Part shown: one piece after another, positions 17,973-27,047 of the stretch
Numbering within the stretch: the stretch's first letter is position 1
Layout of the letters: the number at the start of each line of letters is the position of its first letter
From: Pyruvatibacter mobilis
GTDB lineage: Bacteria; Pseudomonadota; Alphaproteobacteria; CGMCC-115125
Direction: 5' to 3'
Assembly: GCF_012848855.1 (NCBI RefSeq)
Contig: NZ_CP051630.1
Location: forward strand, 1,901,501 to 1,965,500
DNA: 64,000 nt
Translations under genes and position numbers: made by a program
Notes under the pieces: generated by a model
Told to the model about the DNA's origin: nothing
Databases searched by the model: none
What the model saw: the letters and a program-made list of their open reading frames with translations, nothing else

Positions 17973-18782
17973 CTAGAGCGGGCTGTGGGGGTTGAAGACC
18001 GGCGGCCGCTTTTCCTTGCGGGCATTGATAGATTCCCGCGGGTCAGGGCCGGTGAAGCCCAGCATCTCCAGTGCCGTTGAGGCATCGAAGGCGGGGCCGA
18101 ACATGCGCAGCACATTGTTGAGGGCATATTTGGTGAAGCGCATGGCGCTGGGGCTGCCCTCGGCGAGGCGGGTGGCGATGTCGATTGAGGTGGCTTCCAG
18201 CTCTTCCTCCTCGACCAGCCGCGACACGAGGCCGATGCGCTCGGCCTCCGTGCCGTCGATCGGTTCGCAGAGCATGAGATAGTATTTGGCCTTGGCCATG
18301 CCGCAGAGCAGCGGCCAGATCAGAACCGAATGATCGCCCGCGGCGACACCCAGGCGGGTGTGCCCGTCGACGATCTTGGCGTTGGGGGTGGCGATGGAGA
18401 TGTCCGCCAGCAGTGCTGCCGCAAGCCCCGCCCCGACGCAGGGTCCGGTAATCGCGGAGACGATGGGCTTGTTGCAATTGGCGATGTTGTAGACGAGATC
18501 GCGGGCCTCCTTCCACAGGCCGGTGAGGGCCGTGAAGTCATCCAGCACCTCTTCGATCATCTGGAAATCACCACCAGCGGAGAATGCCTTGCCGCGCCCG
18601 CGAAGGATCACCGCGTTGACGCTGTCGTCACGGTCGATCTCGTTCCACACATAGGTGAGCTCGCGATGGCCATCCGCGTTCAGCGCATTGAGGCGGGCTT
18701 CATTGTCGATGGTGATGCGCAGCACCCGGTCGTGGGGCCGGTCGAAAGAAAGCTGGGAATAGCCGTCATAGGAAGTCGCCAT
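17973..18782 (-). CDS. Enoyl-CoA hydratase/isomerase family protein
   Basis: A 269-residue crotonase-family protein. The CoA-binding and oxyanion-hole elements are visible: [13 protein letters not shown] near residue 60-72 and the [16 protein letters not shown] helix near 114-129. The typical C-terminal region is full length. Crotonases hydrate, isomerise or cleave acyl-CoA thioesters. The two acidic catalytic residues of true hydratases are not both evident (Asp and His occupy the DGHTRLG and AAGDH segment), so an alternative crotonase activity is possible. It fits the acyl-CoA theme of its neighbours but is on the opposite strand from them. Confidence 0.85.
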   Translation of the reverse strand: MATSYDGYSQLSFDRPHDRVLRITIDNEARLNALNADGHRELTYVWNEIDRDDSVNAVILRGRGKAFSAGGDFQMIEEVLDDFTALTGLWKEARDLVYNIANCNKPIVSAITGPCVGAGLAAALLADISIATPNAKIVDGHTRLGVAAGDHSVLIWPLLCGMAKAKYYLMLCEPIDGTEAERIGLVSRLVEEEELEATSIDIATRLAEGSPSAMRFTKYALNNVLRMFGPAFDASTALEMLGFTGPDPRESINARKEKRPPVFNPHSPL

Positions 18783-18888
18783 CTGCGTGATGCCTCACCT
18801 GAATTGCCTGTTGTTGCGCGCCAGCATACCGGCTGATGCGGCAAGGCAAAGAGGAAAGAAGTAGCAGACTGACAGGCGCCTCCTAGCG

Positions 18889-20313
18889 TCAGGCAATGGC
18901 GCTTTCGACGGCGAGAAGGCCCCGCTTGCGCAGCAGAGCAGCCTCTTCCGCGTTGCGGAAGACATCCACCACGCTTACGACTGCTTCGAGATATGCCTTG
19001 CCGCGCTCGCGGATGGCAGCGTCCTCGGTGCGCAGCTCATCGATGATGGTGCGCTCATAGTCTTCAAGATATTTGTCCACGTCAGCGATGGCCGCATTGA
19101 GCGCCCCCACGAAGGAGCCTGCCTCAGCAAAGCGCCGCGCGCCTTCAAGGAAGCGGACGGTGTTGACCGCGTTGGCAACAAGCCCTGGTTCCAGCTCGCG
19201 CGACAAATTTGGACGCTTGGGGCCCGACCGCCCGAACCGGCCGGTGGAGCGCAGGGGCAATGCTTTGTAGATATGGGTGGGAGCCTTATCCATCCGCTCC
19301 CGGATGATTTCGGACACGGCACCGCGCGCGCTCATCAGGCGGGTGGCCCAGGCACCATCGCGGCGCACACCGATCTCCTCCGTTACACCGCGGGAAATGC
19401 GGGTGAACTGGCGCAGCTGGTCAAGCGTCGTGTCAGGATCCTGCGCCGGGTCTACGGTCTCGAGGCAATCAACCGCGTCTTCCATATCGCAAAGCAGCAG
19501 CTCGCCGACGATGGAAATGTCCGTCCGGCTGATCAGCACATCGGTGTTTGTGTGGGCCACGCCCTTGACGATGCGGAACATCTGCCAGGGCTTCTCGAGA
19601 TGGCGCATGGCAATGACGGCCGCATAGGGGGCTGCGTCAGGCTGGTTGTGTGCGAGGATCTCGAACAGGTCACGCACCCGATTTGCCAGTTCCGAGGTGA
19701 GATCGGGGATGTGCTTCGGCAGCCCTTCTTTGAAGGTGCGCAGATGAGGCGCCGCATTCAGCAGCAGGCCCATCTCCGCCGCATCCTGCAGAACCTCCTC
19801 GCCCCCCAGTTTCTCTGCCACGGCCCGCCTCGGCTTGCTGTCGGGACGCAGTTCCTCAAGCTTTTCACGAATGGCGACGGCGCAGGTCGCATGAAGCACG
19901 TCAACCGCGTTTGCCAGCGCTTCTTCGTCTTTCGCCAATGTGTGTTCGACAATCAGTTGTGAAATCTTAGCCAGCGCGTCGGGGATCAGGTCTTCAGACA
20001 GCCATTGCCAGACGGGCATGATGGAGGTACGGGCCACGCGGCCCCGGTGCTTCTTGCCGCCGCGGCGGTTGACCAGCAGTTCCTCGAACGGCCAGCACAG
20101 ATGGCGGACGGGTGTCGGGGCACCGCCGCGCTTCTTGCTGGCCATGTCACGTGCCTGGAGGCGCGGCCGCAGGGCTGCGAGAATGAGATCATGAGGCAGC
20201 TTGCCGCCCGAGAGCCTGTCCCGCTCCAGCGCGCGCGTGAGCTTGTCCGCTTCCGCATCGCTAAGCTGCGAAAGGGCAAGCTGAAGCTGCTCGACTAGGC
20301 TGCTCTCCGACAC
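18889..20313 (-). CDS. Uncharacterised alpha-helical protein
   Basis: I do not recognise this 474-residue protein. The GTG start at 20313 has a GAGG ribosome-binding site and begins SESSLVEQLQLALSQLSDAEADKL; a longer frame to 20418 has no such site. It is predicted almost wholly helical and soluble, with no signal peptide or membrane segment, a basic patch near residue 70-95 (KKRGG, NRRGGKKHRGR) and regularly charged helices. There is some resemblance in style to HEAT-like DUF2336 proteins of alphaproteobacteria, but I cannot align motifs. It is divergent from yihY across a 216-base spacer with two inverted repeats. Confidence 0.7.
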   Translation of the reverse strand: MSESSLVEQLQLALSQLSDAEADKLTRALERDRLSGGKLPHDLILAALRPRLQARDMASKKRGGAPTPVRHLCWPFEELLVNRRGGKKHRGRVARTSIMPVWQWLSEDLIPDALAKISQLIVEHTLAKDEEALANAVDVLHATCAVAIREKLEELRPDSKPRRAVAEKLGGEEVLQDAAEMGLLLNAAPHLRTFKEGLPKHIPDLTSELANRVRDLFEILAHNQPDAAPYAAVIAMRHLEKPWQMFRIVKGVAHTNTDVLISRTDISIVGELLLCDMEDAVDCLETVDPAQDPDTTLDQLRQFTRISRGVTEEIGVRRDGAWATRLMSARGAVSEIIRERMDKAPTHIYKALPLRSTGRFGRSGPKRPNLSRELEPGLVANAVNTVRFLEGARRFAEAGSFVGALNAAIADVDKYLEDYERTIIDELRTEDAAIRERGKAYLEAVVSVVDVFRNAEEAALLRKRGLLAVESAIA

Positions 20314-20458
20314 GGGTGACCCGCCTCTATACGGCTTTCCCCGTGGAAAGCCTGTTTCCGGCCACGCCCGACAGCCGGGCGCAAATTTGGTAGAGTAAAC
20401 ACCAGGCAAGCTTAACAACGGCTTTCCTAAAGCGCGGTCTTTACCCGGGGTTAACCAA

Positions 20459-20514
20459 ACTCACGGGATCGATATCGTGAGTGAGCCCAGACCTAGGCCT
20501 GAATTGTTTCAGGC
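20459..20514. promoter_or_regulatory. Two short inverted repeats in a divergent promoter region
   Basis: Two perfect 7-base inverted repeats lie side by side between divergent genes. ACTCACG at 20459-20465 pairs with CGTGAGT at 20476-20482 around a 10-base spacer. GCCTGAA at 20497-20503 pairs with TTCAGGC at 20508-20514 around TTGT. The second sits 15 bases before the yihY start and would be in its leader RNA. They could be operators or leader hairpins. A nearby GGGGTTAACCAAAC (about 20448) resembles a CtrA half-site, without its partner. Confidence 0.35.
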
Positions 20515-20529
20515 ATGTGAGAGTGTGAG

Positions 20530-21909
20530 ATGACCCTGAGCGACCTGACCAACCGGGCCTGGTATTTCATCTGGGACGCCCCCTTGGACGGCGCGCCGTG
20601 GTGGCAGCGGCAGGCGCAGCACATGTTGCGCATCGCAGGCGTGCTGATCCGCGATTTTTCGTCCGGAACGCTCAATCTGCATGCCATGAGCCTCGTCTAC
20701 ACGACCCTGCTGGCGCTGATCCCGGCCCTGGCGATCGTGTTTTCGGTGCTGAAAGGCTTTGGTGTCGACCGGGAGCTTGAAGTCTTTCTGACAGAATTCC
20801 TGGCACCGCTGGGCAGCCAGGGGTTGGAAATCCGCGACACTATCCTGCGCTTCGTCGAGCAGGTGAATATCGGCCTGCTCGGCTCGGTCGGTATCGCGGT
20901 GCTGATCTATACGGGGGTGTCGCTGCTGCAGAAGGTGGAAGCCGCCCTTAACGAGATATGGCAGGTGCGGCGGCTGCGGCCGCTGGCGCGCCGCTTTTCG
21001 GATTTTGTCAGCGTGCTGCTGGTCGGCCCGATCCTGATGGTGGTTGCCATGGGCCTTATGGCCAGCGTGGCGGGATCTGCCGCTGTTGACGGGATCGGCG
21101 GGGAATCCATGCAGGCCGTGCTGTCGGAAGTGTCGCGGCTGGTGCCTTACTTCCTGGTCGTGCTGGTTTTCATGATCATCTACATGGTCATTCCAAACAC
21201 GCGGGTGACGCTGACAGCGGCCTTTGTCGGCGCGGTGGTGGCCGGCCTTGCCTGGAACATTGCCGGCTGGGCATTTGCGAGCTTCGTGGTGACATCAGCC
21301 CGCTATGCCGTGATCTATTCGGCTTTCGCGTCGCTCATTGTCTTCATGTTCTGGATGTATGTGGGCTGGCTCATCCTGCTCGCGGGCGCAGGCATCGCAT
21401 TTTATCATCAGAACCCGGCCTATCTGACGCGCAGCGCGGTCTATCGCCTGTCCATTGAAGCGCGGGAGCGCCTGGCCCTGGACATTGCCTATCTGGTGGC
21501 AGCCGCGTTCGAACGCGGGGAGACGCCGTGGACGTCGCAACGGCTTGCGCGGATCATGCACCTGCCGCTGCCGCCAGTAGAGCGGGTGATCAGCTTCCTG
21601 CTCCAGGAGGGCATGCTGCTGGAAACCGGTAGCGACGTGCCGGGGCTTGTGCCCGCGCGCCCGCTGGATCGGATACCGGTGGAAGAATGGCTGCGCATCG
21701 TACGGCAGGGCGCTGAAGGTCATGCCCAATTGACCCTGCGCCCCGGGGCGGAAGTGATCGTCGACAATGACAAGCTTGGCCCGCTGATCGACAGGCTGGA
21801 TGAGGCGCGCCGTGATGCGCTTGACGGCCTGACCCTGCGCGACCTCGTGACCGGCACGCATGAGGCCAAGCCCGTGACGGACAAGGTGGCCTCCATCTCG
21901 AAATCCTGA
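20530..21909 (+). CDS. YihY/BrkB family inner membrane protein
   Basis: A 459-residue polytopic protein of the YihY/UPF0761 (BrkB) family, formerly misnamed ribonuclease BN. It has the family's N-terminal MSLVYTTLLALIPALAIVFSVLKGFG segment and about six transmembrane helices between residues 50 and 300, including the VIPNTRV loop and the WMYVGWLILLAGAGIAFY helix. The final 150 residues are a soluble domain with a winged-helix-like part (ERGETPWTSQRLARIM, then RVISFLLQEGML). Some family members are proposed lipid-flippase-like transporters; function here is unknown. The gene ends at a strong hairpin. Confidence 0.9.
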   Translation: MTLSDLTNRAWYFIWDAPLDGAPWWQRQAQHMLRIAGVLIRDFSSGTLNLHAMSLVYTTLLALIPALAIVFSVLKGFGVDRELEVFLTEFLAPLGSQGLEIRDTILRFVEQVNIGLLGSVGIAVLIYTGVSLLQKVEAALNEIWQVRRLRPLARRFSDFVSVLLVGPILMVVAMGLMASVAGSAAVDGIGGESMQAVLSEVSRLVPYFLVVLVFMIIYMVIPNTRVTLTAAFVGAVVAGLAWNIAGWAFASFVVTSARYAVIYSAFASLIVFMFWMYVGWLILLAGAGIAFYHQNPAYLTRSAVYRLSIEARERLALDIAYLVAAAFERGETPWTSQRLARIMHLPLPPVERVISFLLQEGMLLETGSDVPGLVPARPLDRIPVEEWLRIVRQGAEGHAQLTLRPGAEVIVDNDKLGPLIDRLDEARRDALDGLTLRDLVTGTHEAKPVTDKVASISKS

Positions 21910-21939
21910 AGGGCCTTCCCTGCCCTGCGGCCAAAAGAA

Positions 21940-21967
21940 AACGGGGAGGACTTTCGTCCTCCCCGTT
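21940..21967 (-). terminator. Rho-independent terminator between convergent genes
   Basis: A perfect 12-base-pair stem (AACGGGGAGGAC at 21940-21951, loop TTTC, complement at 21956-21967). On the minus strand it is followed by TTCTTTTGG, a good T-tract, so it best terminates the surface-antigen transcript. On the plus strand the tail is poor, but the stem may also slow transcripts arriving from yihY. Confidence 0.85.
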
Positions 21968-22014
21968 GACTTGCCATAGGCCGGGAAGCGGTCACTGACG
22001 CGCGCGTGGGTGCC

Positions 22015-22497
22015 CTAAATGGTGCGCCAGCTTCCATCCGGCATACGGCAGGCCGTTGCGTAATTCTGATAGGGGCCATTGGGGCCGTAGAACGTGCTTT
22101 CGATCTGCTTGCACTGGCGGCCGCCGTGGTTGTAGGCCGGGCCCGCCTCGAACTGGCCGTGATGGCCGGAGCGCGGGTTGCGCCAGTGGACGGGGCCCTG
22201 GCTGTAGATCGAGTCCGAGTAGGCACGCTCCGCATACAGCGCGTCGGCCCGGTCGAGGCTCTGGCCCGCGCTGCCGCCGACGGCAGCGCCCAGAAGCGTG
22301 CCGACACCCGTGGCGATGAGCTGACCGGAACCTGAACCGAATTGCGAGCCAAGGAGGCCACCGGCTACGCCGCCGATGACCGCGCCGCCCACCGTCTTGG
22401 GGCCGTAGCCGTTGCTGCCATAGCCGCCGCCATAGGTCTGGCAGGCGCCAAGGGCGAGTGCACCGGCAATGATTGCTGCGAGCTTGATGTGTCGCAT
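22015..22497 (-). CDS. 17 kDa surface antigen-type lipoprotein (glycine zipper)
   Basis: A 160-residue lipoprotein started at the ATG at 22497 behind AGGAAGG. The signal peptide ends in a lipobox (ALALGAC, Cys at about residue 19). A glycine-zipper 2TM domain follows (about 35-75, with repeated GGxxGG steps such as VGGAVIGGVAGGLLGSQFG), as in the rickettsial 17 kDa antigen and RcpA/OmpA-like slipins. The C-terminal part contains WRNPRSGHHG and a RQCKQIESTFYG segment typical of the family. Outer-membrane location is expected. Reading begins 22015 after a terminator, so it is monocistronic. Confidence 0.9.
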   Translation of the reverse strand: MRHIKLAAIIAGALALGACQTYGGGYGSNGYGPKTVGGAVIGGVAGGLLGSQFGSGSGQLIATGVGTLLGAAVGGSAGQSLDRADALYAERAYSDSIYSQGPVHWRNPRSGHHGQFEAGPAYNHGGRQCKQIESTFYGPNGPYQNYATACRMPDGSWRTI

Positions 22498-22686
22498 GGT
22501 CTTCGCCTTCCTGTTGCGCCGGTTTCCTGCCCTCCCGACGGGACGGCTGAACCGGATTTGAGTTTCGGATGACGCCACGGGCCTGAAAAAGCGCCGGGCA
22601 TGAGGGGCAAATCGAGGAGGCGGTCCAACCGGGCCGTCCGCGCCATCCGATGAACAAAGATTAGGGAAGATGAATTGAGGCAGCGC

Positions 22687-22712
22687 TGAACCGCGCATTC
22701 ATATGCGGTTCA
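22687..22712 (-). other. Hairpin downstream of the kinase operon
   Basis: A perfect 8-base inverted repeat, TGAACCGC at 22687-22694 and its complement at 22705-22712, lies 35 bases beyond the stop of the PepSY-regulator-kinase operon (minus strand). No T-tract follows, so it is only a weak terminator candidate; it could stabilise the 3' end of the mRNA. Confidence 0.3.
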
Positions 22713-22746
22713 TGATGCGGCTGCAGGTGCCGGCTTGCGCTTGTTC

Positions 22747-24105
22747 TCAGGCTGCACGCGGCAGGATGAGCACGGCCTTCACGCCGCCGAGGGGGGAAGC
22801 GTCCAGCTTGAACGCCCCGTCATAGAGGCCTGAGATATCATCAACGATGGACAGGCCGAGGCCGGAGCCGGGAACGGATTCATCCAGGCGGGCGCCGCGC
22901 TTGAGCACACGGGCGCGTTCTTCCTCGGTGAGGCCGGGGCCGTCATCCTCTACAGTAATTGTCAGGCGGCCGGGGTCATCCGGTGTGGGGGCCGCTGAGA
23001 GTGAGATGCGGCCTTCCGCCCATTTGAAGGCGTTGTCGAGAAGGTTGCCGAGCAGCTCTTCCAGATCCTGCTTTTCGCCGCGGAAATCCAGCCCTTCCGG
23101 GCAGGTGATGGTGACATCATAGTCCCGGTCGCGGTGAATGCGTTTGAGGGTGCGGACGAGGTCTTCGCTGACGCCCGCGACCGAGGCACGGGCGCCGAGC
23201 ACGCTGCCGGAAGCTGCTGCCCGGGCGCGGACGAGATAATGGTCCACCTGGCGGCGCATGAGACCCGTCTGGCGGCGCACGGTCTCGGCCAGTTGGGCGC
23301 TGTCACCGGGAGAGACGGCTTCGTTGGTCAGCACGCTCAGAGGCGTCTTGAGGGCATGGGCGAGATTGCCCACATGGGTGCGGGCGCGGTCGACCACCTG
23401 GGCATTGTGGTCGAGGAGCATGTTCACTTCCTCGACGAGCGGTGAGATTTCAGACGGGAAATCGCCGGTCAGCCGCTCAGCGCGGCCGGAGCGGATATCG
23501 GCAAGGCCGGTTTCGACGCTGCGGAGGGGACGCAGGCCGTAGCGGACCTGCACCAGCAGCGCGCCGATGAGGCCGAGCAGCAGCACGACAACGGCCACAG
23601 CGAGCGTGCCGTTGAAAGACTCCGTCTCGCGCTCGATCTCATTAGCGGCACCGGCGACGATGAAGGTGAAGGTCCGGGTGTCGCCCGGCAGGGTGACGTC
23701 GCGGGCAACGAGGCGCAGGCTCTGGCCTTCCGGGCCCATGGCTTCGCTGCGGCGGGGGCCGGGCTCTTCGCGCCGGGGCGGCACGGGCAGTTGCTGGTCC
23801 CAGATGGAGCGCGAGCGCAGCAACACCTGGCCGGTGCCGCTTTCCGTGACCTGCCAGTAGAGGCCGGAGAAGGGGCGCTCGAAACGCGCCTGGGTGAAAC
23901 GGCGGCGCAGGACGAGGCGGCCTTGGGGATCTATCTCCGCGTCGGCGATCAGGCCGCCGAGCAGCACGTCCATGCGGGCATCGAAACTGCTTTCGACGCT
24001 TTCACGGAAAGCGGAGGCGAGCAGGAGCCCGCCGCCGATGAGCAATATGGCTGTGAGAAGCGCTGCCCCGGCGACCAGCCGGAAGGCAAGCGAATCAGGC
24101 CGCAT
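22747..24105 (-). CDS. Two-component sensor histidine kinase
   Basis: A 452-residue membrane kinase started at the ATG at 24105, which overlaps the end of the response-regulator gene by 11 bases. Transmembrane segments at about 9-29 and 172-194 flank a periplasmic sensor domain. HAMP and HisKA follow, the H box being NLAHALKTPLSVL. The catalytic domain has NLLDNAFKW, DDGPGL and GSGLGLS. The H box with ALKTPL is typical of the PhoQ/FeuQ-like group. With the PepSY protein upstream it may monitor envelope or cation stress; that is inference from similar operons. Confidence 0.92.
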   Translation of the reverse strand: MRPDSLAFRLVAGAALLTAILLIGGGLLLASAFRESVESSFDARMDVLLGGLIADAEIDPQGRLVLRRRFTQARFERPFSGLYWQVTESGTGQVLLRSRSIWDQQLPVPPRREEPGPRRSEAMGPEGQSLRLVARDVTLPGDTRTFTFIVAGAANEIERETESFNGTLAVAVVVLLLGLIGALLVQVRYGLRPLRSVETGLADIRSGRAERLTGDFPSEISPLVEEVNMLLDHNAQVVDRARTHVGNLAHALKTPLSVLTNEAVSPGDSAQLAETVRRQTGLMRRQVDHYLVRARAAASGSVLGARASVAGVSEDLVRTLKRIHRDRDYDVTITCPEGLDFRGEKQDLEELLGNLLDNAFKWAEGRISLSAAPTPDDPGRLTITVEDDGPGLTEEERARVLKRGARLDESVPGSGLGLSIVDDISGLYDGAFKLDASPLGGVKAVLILPRAA

Positions 24106-24766
24106 CTTCCGGCTGAGCGAGGCAGTATCCAAGCCCCCTGACAGTCTGGATAAGATTGACGCCAAGTTTCTTCCGTACGCGGCCGACGAACACTTCGATG
24201 GTGTTGGAATCACGATCAAAGTCCTGATCGTACAGATGCTCCACCAGCTCGGTGCGGGATACAACCCGGCCCTTGTGCATCATGAGATAGGCCAGCAGGC
24301 GGTATTCAAGCGCGGTGAGCTTGACCGGCGTACCGTCCACGGAGACGCGGGCGGCGCGGGTGTCGAGCCGCAAGGGGCCGCATTCGAGTTCTGATGTGGC
24401 GTGGCCGGCGGCGCGGCGCACCAGGGCACGCAGGCGGGCCAGCACTTCTTCCACGTAGAAGGGCTTGGCGACGTAGTCATCGGCGCCGGCATCGAAGCCC
24501 GCCACCTTGTCGCTCCAGCGGTCGCGGGCGGTGAGAATCAGCACCGGCGTCTTGATGCCCGCACGGCGCCACCGCTCCAGAACCGTAACGCCGTCGATGG
24601 CCGGGAGACCAAGATCGAGCAGGATCGCGTCATAGGGTTCGGTCTCGCCCAGGTAATGGCCTTCTTCACCATCGGCTGCGGCATCCACCGCGTAGCCTGC
24701 ATCGGTGAGCACGGTCACCAGCTGGCGGGAGATATCCGCATCGTCTTCAACTACAAGGACACGCAT
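24095..24766 (-). CDS. OmpR/PhoP-family response regulator
   Basis: A 223-residue regulator with a complete receiver: acidic residues in VVEDDAD (6-11), phospho-acceptor Asp51 in AILLDLGLPA and Lys in VAKPF. The winged-helix DNA-binding domain includes LTALEYRLLAYLMMHKGRVVSR and the recognition helix RDSNTIEVFVGRVRKKLG, as in PhoP/QseB-type regulators. It lies between a PepSY-domain gene (17 bases upstream) and the kinase gene (overlapping), so the three are one operon. Such systems often control their own operon. Confidence 0.95.
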   Translation of the reverse strand: MRVLVVEDDADISRQLVTVLTDAGYAVDAAADGEEGHYLGETEPYDAILLDLGLPAIDGVTVLERWRRAGIKTPVLILTARDRWSDKVAGFDAGADDYVAKPFYVEEVLARLRALVRRAAGHATSELECGPLRLDTRAARVSVDGTPVKLTALEYRLLAYLMMHKGRVVSRTELVEHLYDQDFDRDSNTIEVFVGRVRKKLGVNLIQTVRGLGYCLAQPEDAA

Positions 24767-24783
24767 CGGTCTGCCTCGTCTTG

Positions 24784-25182
24784 CTACCGCCCGCGCACAT
24801 CAAGCACGCGGCCGGTCTTTCCATCCACGATCACGACAACGACTGCATCATTGGCCCGCAGCATCTTGAGGCGGTAGACGCCGGTGCGGTCGTTGAGATC
24901 GACCTCCAGCAATTCACCACCGCCGATCTCGCGGCGGGCGATACCCAGAACGGTTTCCAGCGGCAGAACATCGGCCCGCTGGACCATCTGCCACTCACGC
25001 CGGTCCGGCTCCGCTGCGCGGTGCTGGCGGACACCCACTTCCATTTCCGTGCGGGCGGACGCAGCCGCCGGCATGGCGCCCGTGGCCATCATGGCCGCGA
25101 GGACCAGGAGGGCCGCAAGGCCTGCACGCCGCAGGGAGGTTGCGGCGTTGGAGGGGGTGATATGTGCGATCGTTGTCCACAT
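24784..25182 (-). CDS. PepSY domain periplasmic protein
   Basis: A 132-residue exported protein: signal peptide or anchor at about residues 18-42 (ending AAASA), then a single PepSY domain of about 65 residues (PLETVLGIARREIGGGELLEVDLNDRTGVYRLKML, and VVVDGKTGRVLDVRGR at the end). Small PepSY proteins often precede PhoPQ-like two-component genes and are thought to modulate the sensor or proteases in the periplasm. It is the first gene of the three-gene operon. Confidence 0.85.
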   Translation of the reverse strand: MWTTIAHITPSNAATSLRRAGLAALLVLAAMMATGAMPAAASARTEMEVGVRQHRAAEPDRREWQMVQRADVLPLETVLGIARREIGGGELLEVDLNDRTGVYRLKMLRANDAVVVVIVDGKTGRVLDVRGR

Positions 25183-25305
25183 GATTGTGGAGTCCTAACG
25201 AGGCGAGCGTGAACCCGGCATGAACATGAACAGGCGGCGGCCTTCACGCAGCAAAGGAATCCGCCACGAAAGGACCGCCGCCTCTCATTACACCATCAAT
25301 CGGCG

Positions 25306-25977
25306 TCAGATGCCCTTGAAAGTCACGAATTCCTCAAGCGGCGCCCGATCCGTGCGCAGGGCATTGATGGGCGCGTCAGGGTCGCGGTAGCCGAGACCGA
25401 GGCCGCAGAACAGCATCTGCTCTTCGGGGATGTTCACGAACTCGCCAATGGTCTTGTACCAGATGGCCCAGGCTTCCTGCGGACAGGTATCGAGGCCGTG
25501 CTCACGCGCCAGCAGCATGATCGACTGGATGAACATGCCCAGATCGGCCCACTGGCCTTCCTGCATGGTGCGGTCGATGGTGAAGAACAGGGCGACGGGC
25601 GCGCCGAAAAACTCGAAATTGCGGGCGAACTGGGTGAGACGGCCGACCTTGTCCTCCCGCGCCACGCCGATGGAAGCGTACATGTCCTCGCCGACCTTGA
25701 AGCGACGGGAGCGGTAGGGCTCCTTCAGCTTAGGCGGATAGACATTGTACTCCGAGCCCTCACCCATGGGATTTTCCGGCAGCTTGGAGGCGATGAGCTT
25801 CTTGAAGCCGGCCAGCTCTTCGCCGCCGACCACATAGACGTGCCAGGGCTGGAGATTGCCGCCGGAGGGCGCGCGCTTGGCGGTCTCCAGGATCTCGATG
25901 ATGGTGTCGCGCGGGACCGGGGTGTCCTTGAAGGCGCGGCAGCTGAAGCGGCTGTCCAGGGCTTCCGAGACTTTCAT
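25306..25977 (-). CDS. Nitroreductase family FMN oxidoreductase
   Basis: A 223-residue nitroreductase-family protein started at the ATG at 25977 behind AGAGGAA. Family motifs are present: SRFSCRAF near the start, with RAPSGGNLQPWHVYVV (FMN phosphate and ring binding) near residue 37, a mid-region with QWADLGMFIQSIMLLAREHGLDTCPQEAW, and the C-terminal FCGLGLGYRD. It reduces nitroaromatics, quinones or flavin-type substrates using NAD(P)H. It is 29 bases downstream of an acyl-CoA dehydrogenase gene on the same strand and is the last gene of that likely operon. Confidence 0.9.
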   Translation of the reverse strand: MKVSEALDSRFSCRAFKDTPVPRDTIIEILETAKRAPSGGNLQPWHVYVVGGEELAGFKKLIASKLPENPMGEGSEYNVYPPKLKEPYRSRRFKVGEDMYASIGVAREDKVGRLTQFARNFEFFGAPVALFFTIDRTMQEGQWADLGMFIQSIMLLAREHGLDTCPQEAWAIWYKTIGEFVNIPEEQMLFCGLGLGYRDPDAPINALRTDRAPLEEFVTFKGI

Positions 25978-26006
25978 GGGAATTCCTCTTGTTCGGGTAA
26001 TGAATG

Positions 26007-27041
26007 CTAGCGCGCGGTGACGGACGCCCACAGGGCCTTGCCGCCATCGGCGATGGCCTGACGGCCGAGGACGCGCGCCCAGTGGGAAGCGCCGCCGAAT
26101 TCAGGCCCCCAGGACCACAGGCGGCGGGTCCAGAAATGCAGGCCGTGCTCATAGGTGAAGCCGATGGCGCCATGAGTCTGATGCGCGATTGAGGCTCCGA
26201 GCTGAGCGGCATCAGCGGCCCGCAGCTTGGCGGCAGCGATCTCGAAGGCCGCATCGGTGGGGTCGGCGCTCATGGCGCGGGCGGCGACATCCGCCGCCAC
26301 GCCGACGGAGGCTGCATGGGTGGCCATTTCGGCCAGCTGGTGCTGGATGGCCTGGAACTTGGAGATGGGACGGCCGAACTGCACGCGTTCACCGGCATAT
26401 TGCATGGCCTGTGCGAGCGCTGCCTGAAGCGCCCCGGCGATGCCGGCCGCCCGCATCAGTGCACCGGCCTGCATGGCGGCATCCTGCGGCAGGGCGGCCT
26501 TGCCTGTCGCGGTCACAGCACCTGCGGCCGTCACATCAGCGACCGGGTCGCGGGCGATGGAGGCGGCAGGCTCAGCAATGGTGACATCGGACAACAATGC
26601 GACCGTGACGCCGTCACCAGCAGGGGCAATGGCCACCACATGGGCCGCTTCGGCGGCGTAAGGCACTTTGCGCATGGGGTCTGCGAGGCGGGTGTCCGCC
26701 CCCTCGCCTTTCAGCTCGGCCGGGCCGAAAGTGAGCGGGCCGTCCGGCACGTCAAGGCCTGCCTGATCTAGGAACCAGGCGGCGACGATGGTTTCAGCCA
26801 AGGGAAGCGGGACGGCGTGCAGGCCACAGGCCTTGAGCAGCACCATGGCATCGCTCCAGGACGCGCCTGCGCCACCGCGCGCTTCGCTGACCAGGATGCG
26901 GCAGAAGCCATTTTCCTCCACCGCCTGCCACAGGGCCTGCGGCCAGGTGCCATCTTCGGCGGCGATGCGGGTGTCCTTGGTGAGGTTGTCCGTAAACAGA
27001 CGGTTTGCCGTATCGGACAGGATGGTCTGGAACTCGTTCAT
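26007..27041 (-). CDS. Acyl-CoA dehydrogenase, small-subunit type
   Basis: A 344-residue acyl-CoA dehydrogenase-like protein. The N-terminal domain lacks a good FAD/substrate middle-domain signature, while the C-terminal helical domain is well kept (ERVQFGRPISKFQAIQHQLAEMA, QTHGAIGFTYEHGLHFWTRRLW). This asymmetry matches subunits such as FadE29/ChsE2 that work only as a heteromer with a partner. The partner is plausibly the next gene upstream, six bases away on the same strand. Those heteromers oxidise short branched or sterol side-chain acyl-CoA; the present substrate is inferred only as bulky or branched acyl-CoA. Confidence 0.85.
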   Translation of the reverse strand: MNEFQTILSDTANRLFTDNLTKDTRIAAEDGTWPQALWQAVEENGFCRILVSEARGGAGASWSDAMVLLKACGLHAVPLPLAETIVAAWFLDQAGLDVPDGPLTFGPAELKGEGADTRLADPMRKVPYAAEAAHVVAIAPAGDGVTVALLSDVTIAEPAASIARDPVADVTAAGAVTATGKAALPQDAAMQAGALMRAAGIAGALQAALAQAMQYAGERVQFGRPISKFQAIQHQLAEMATHAASVGVAADVAARAMSADPTDAAFEIAAAKLRAADAAQLGASIAHQTHGAIGFTYEHGLHFWTRRLWSWGPEFGGASHWARVLGRQAIADGGKALWASVTAR

Positions 27042-27047
27042 CGCCGC

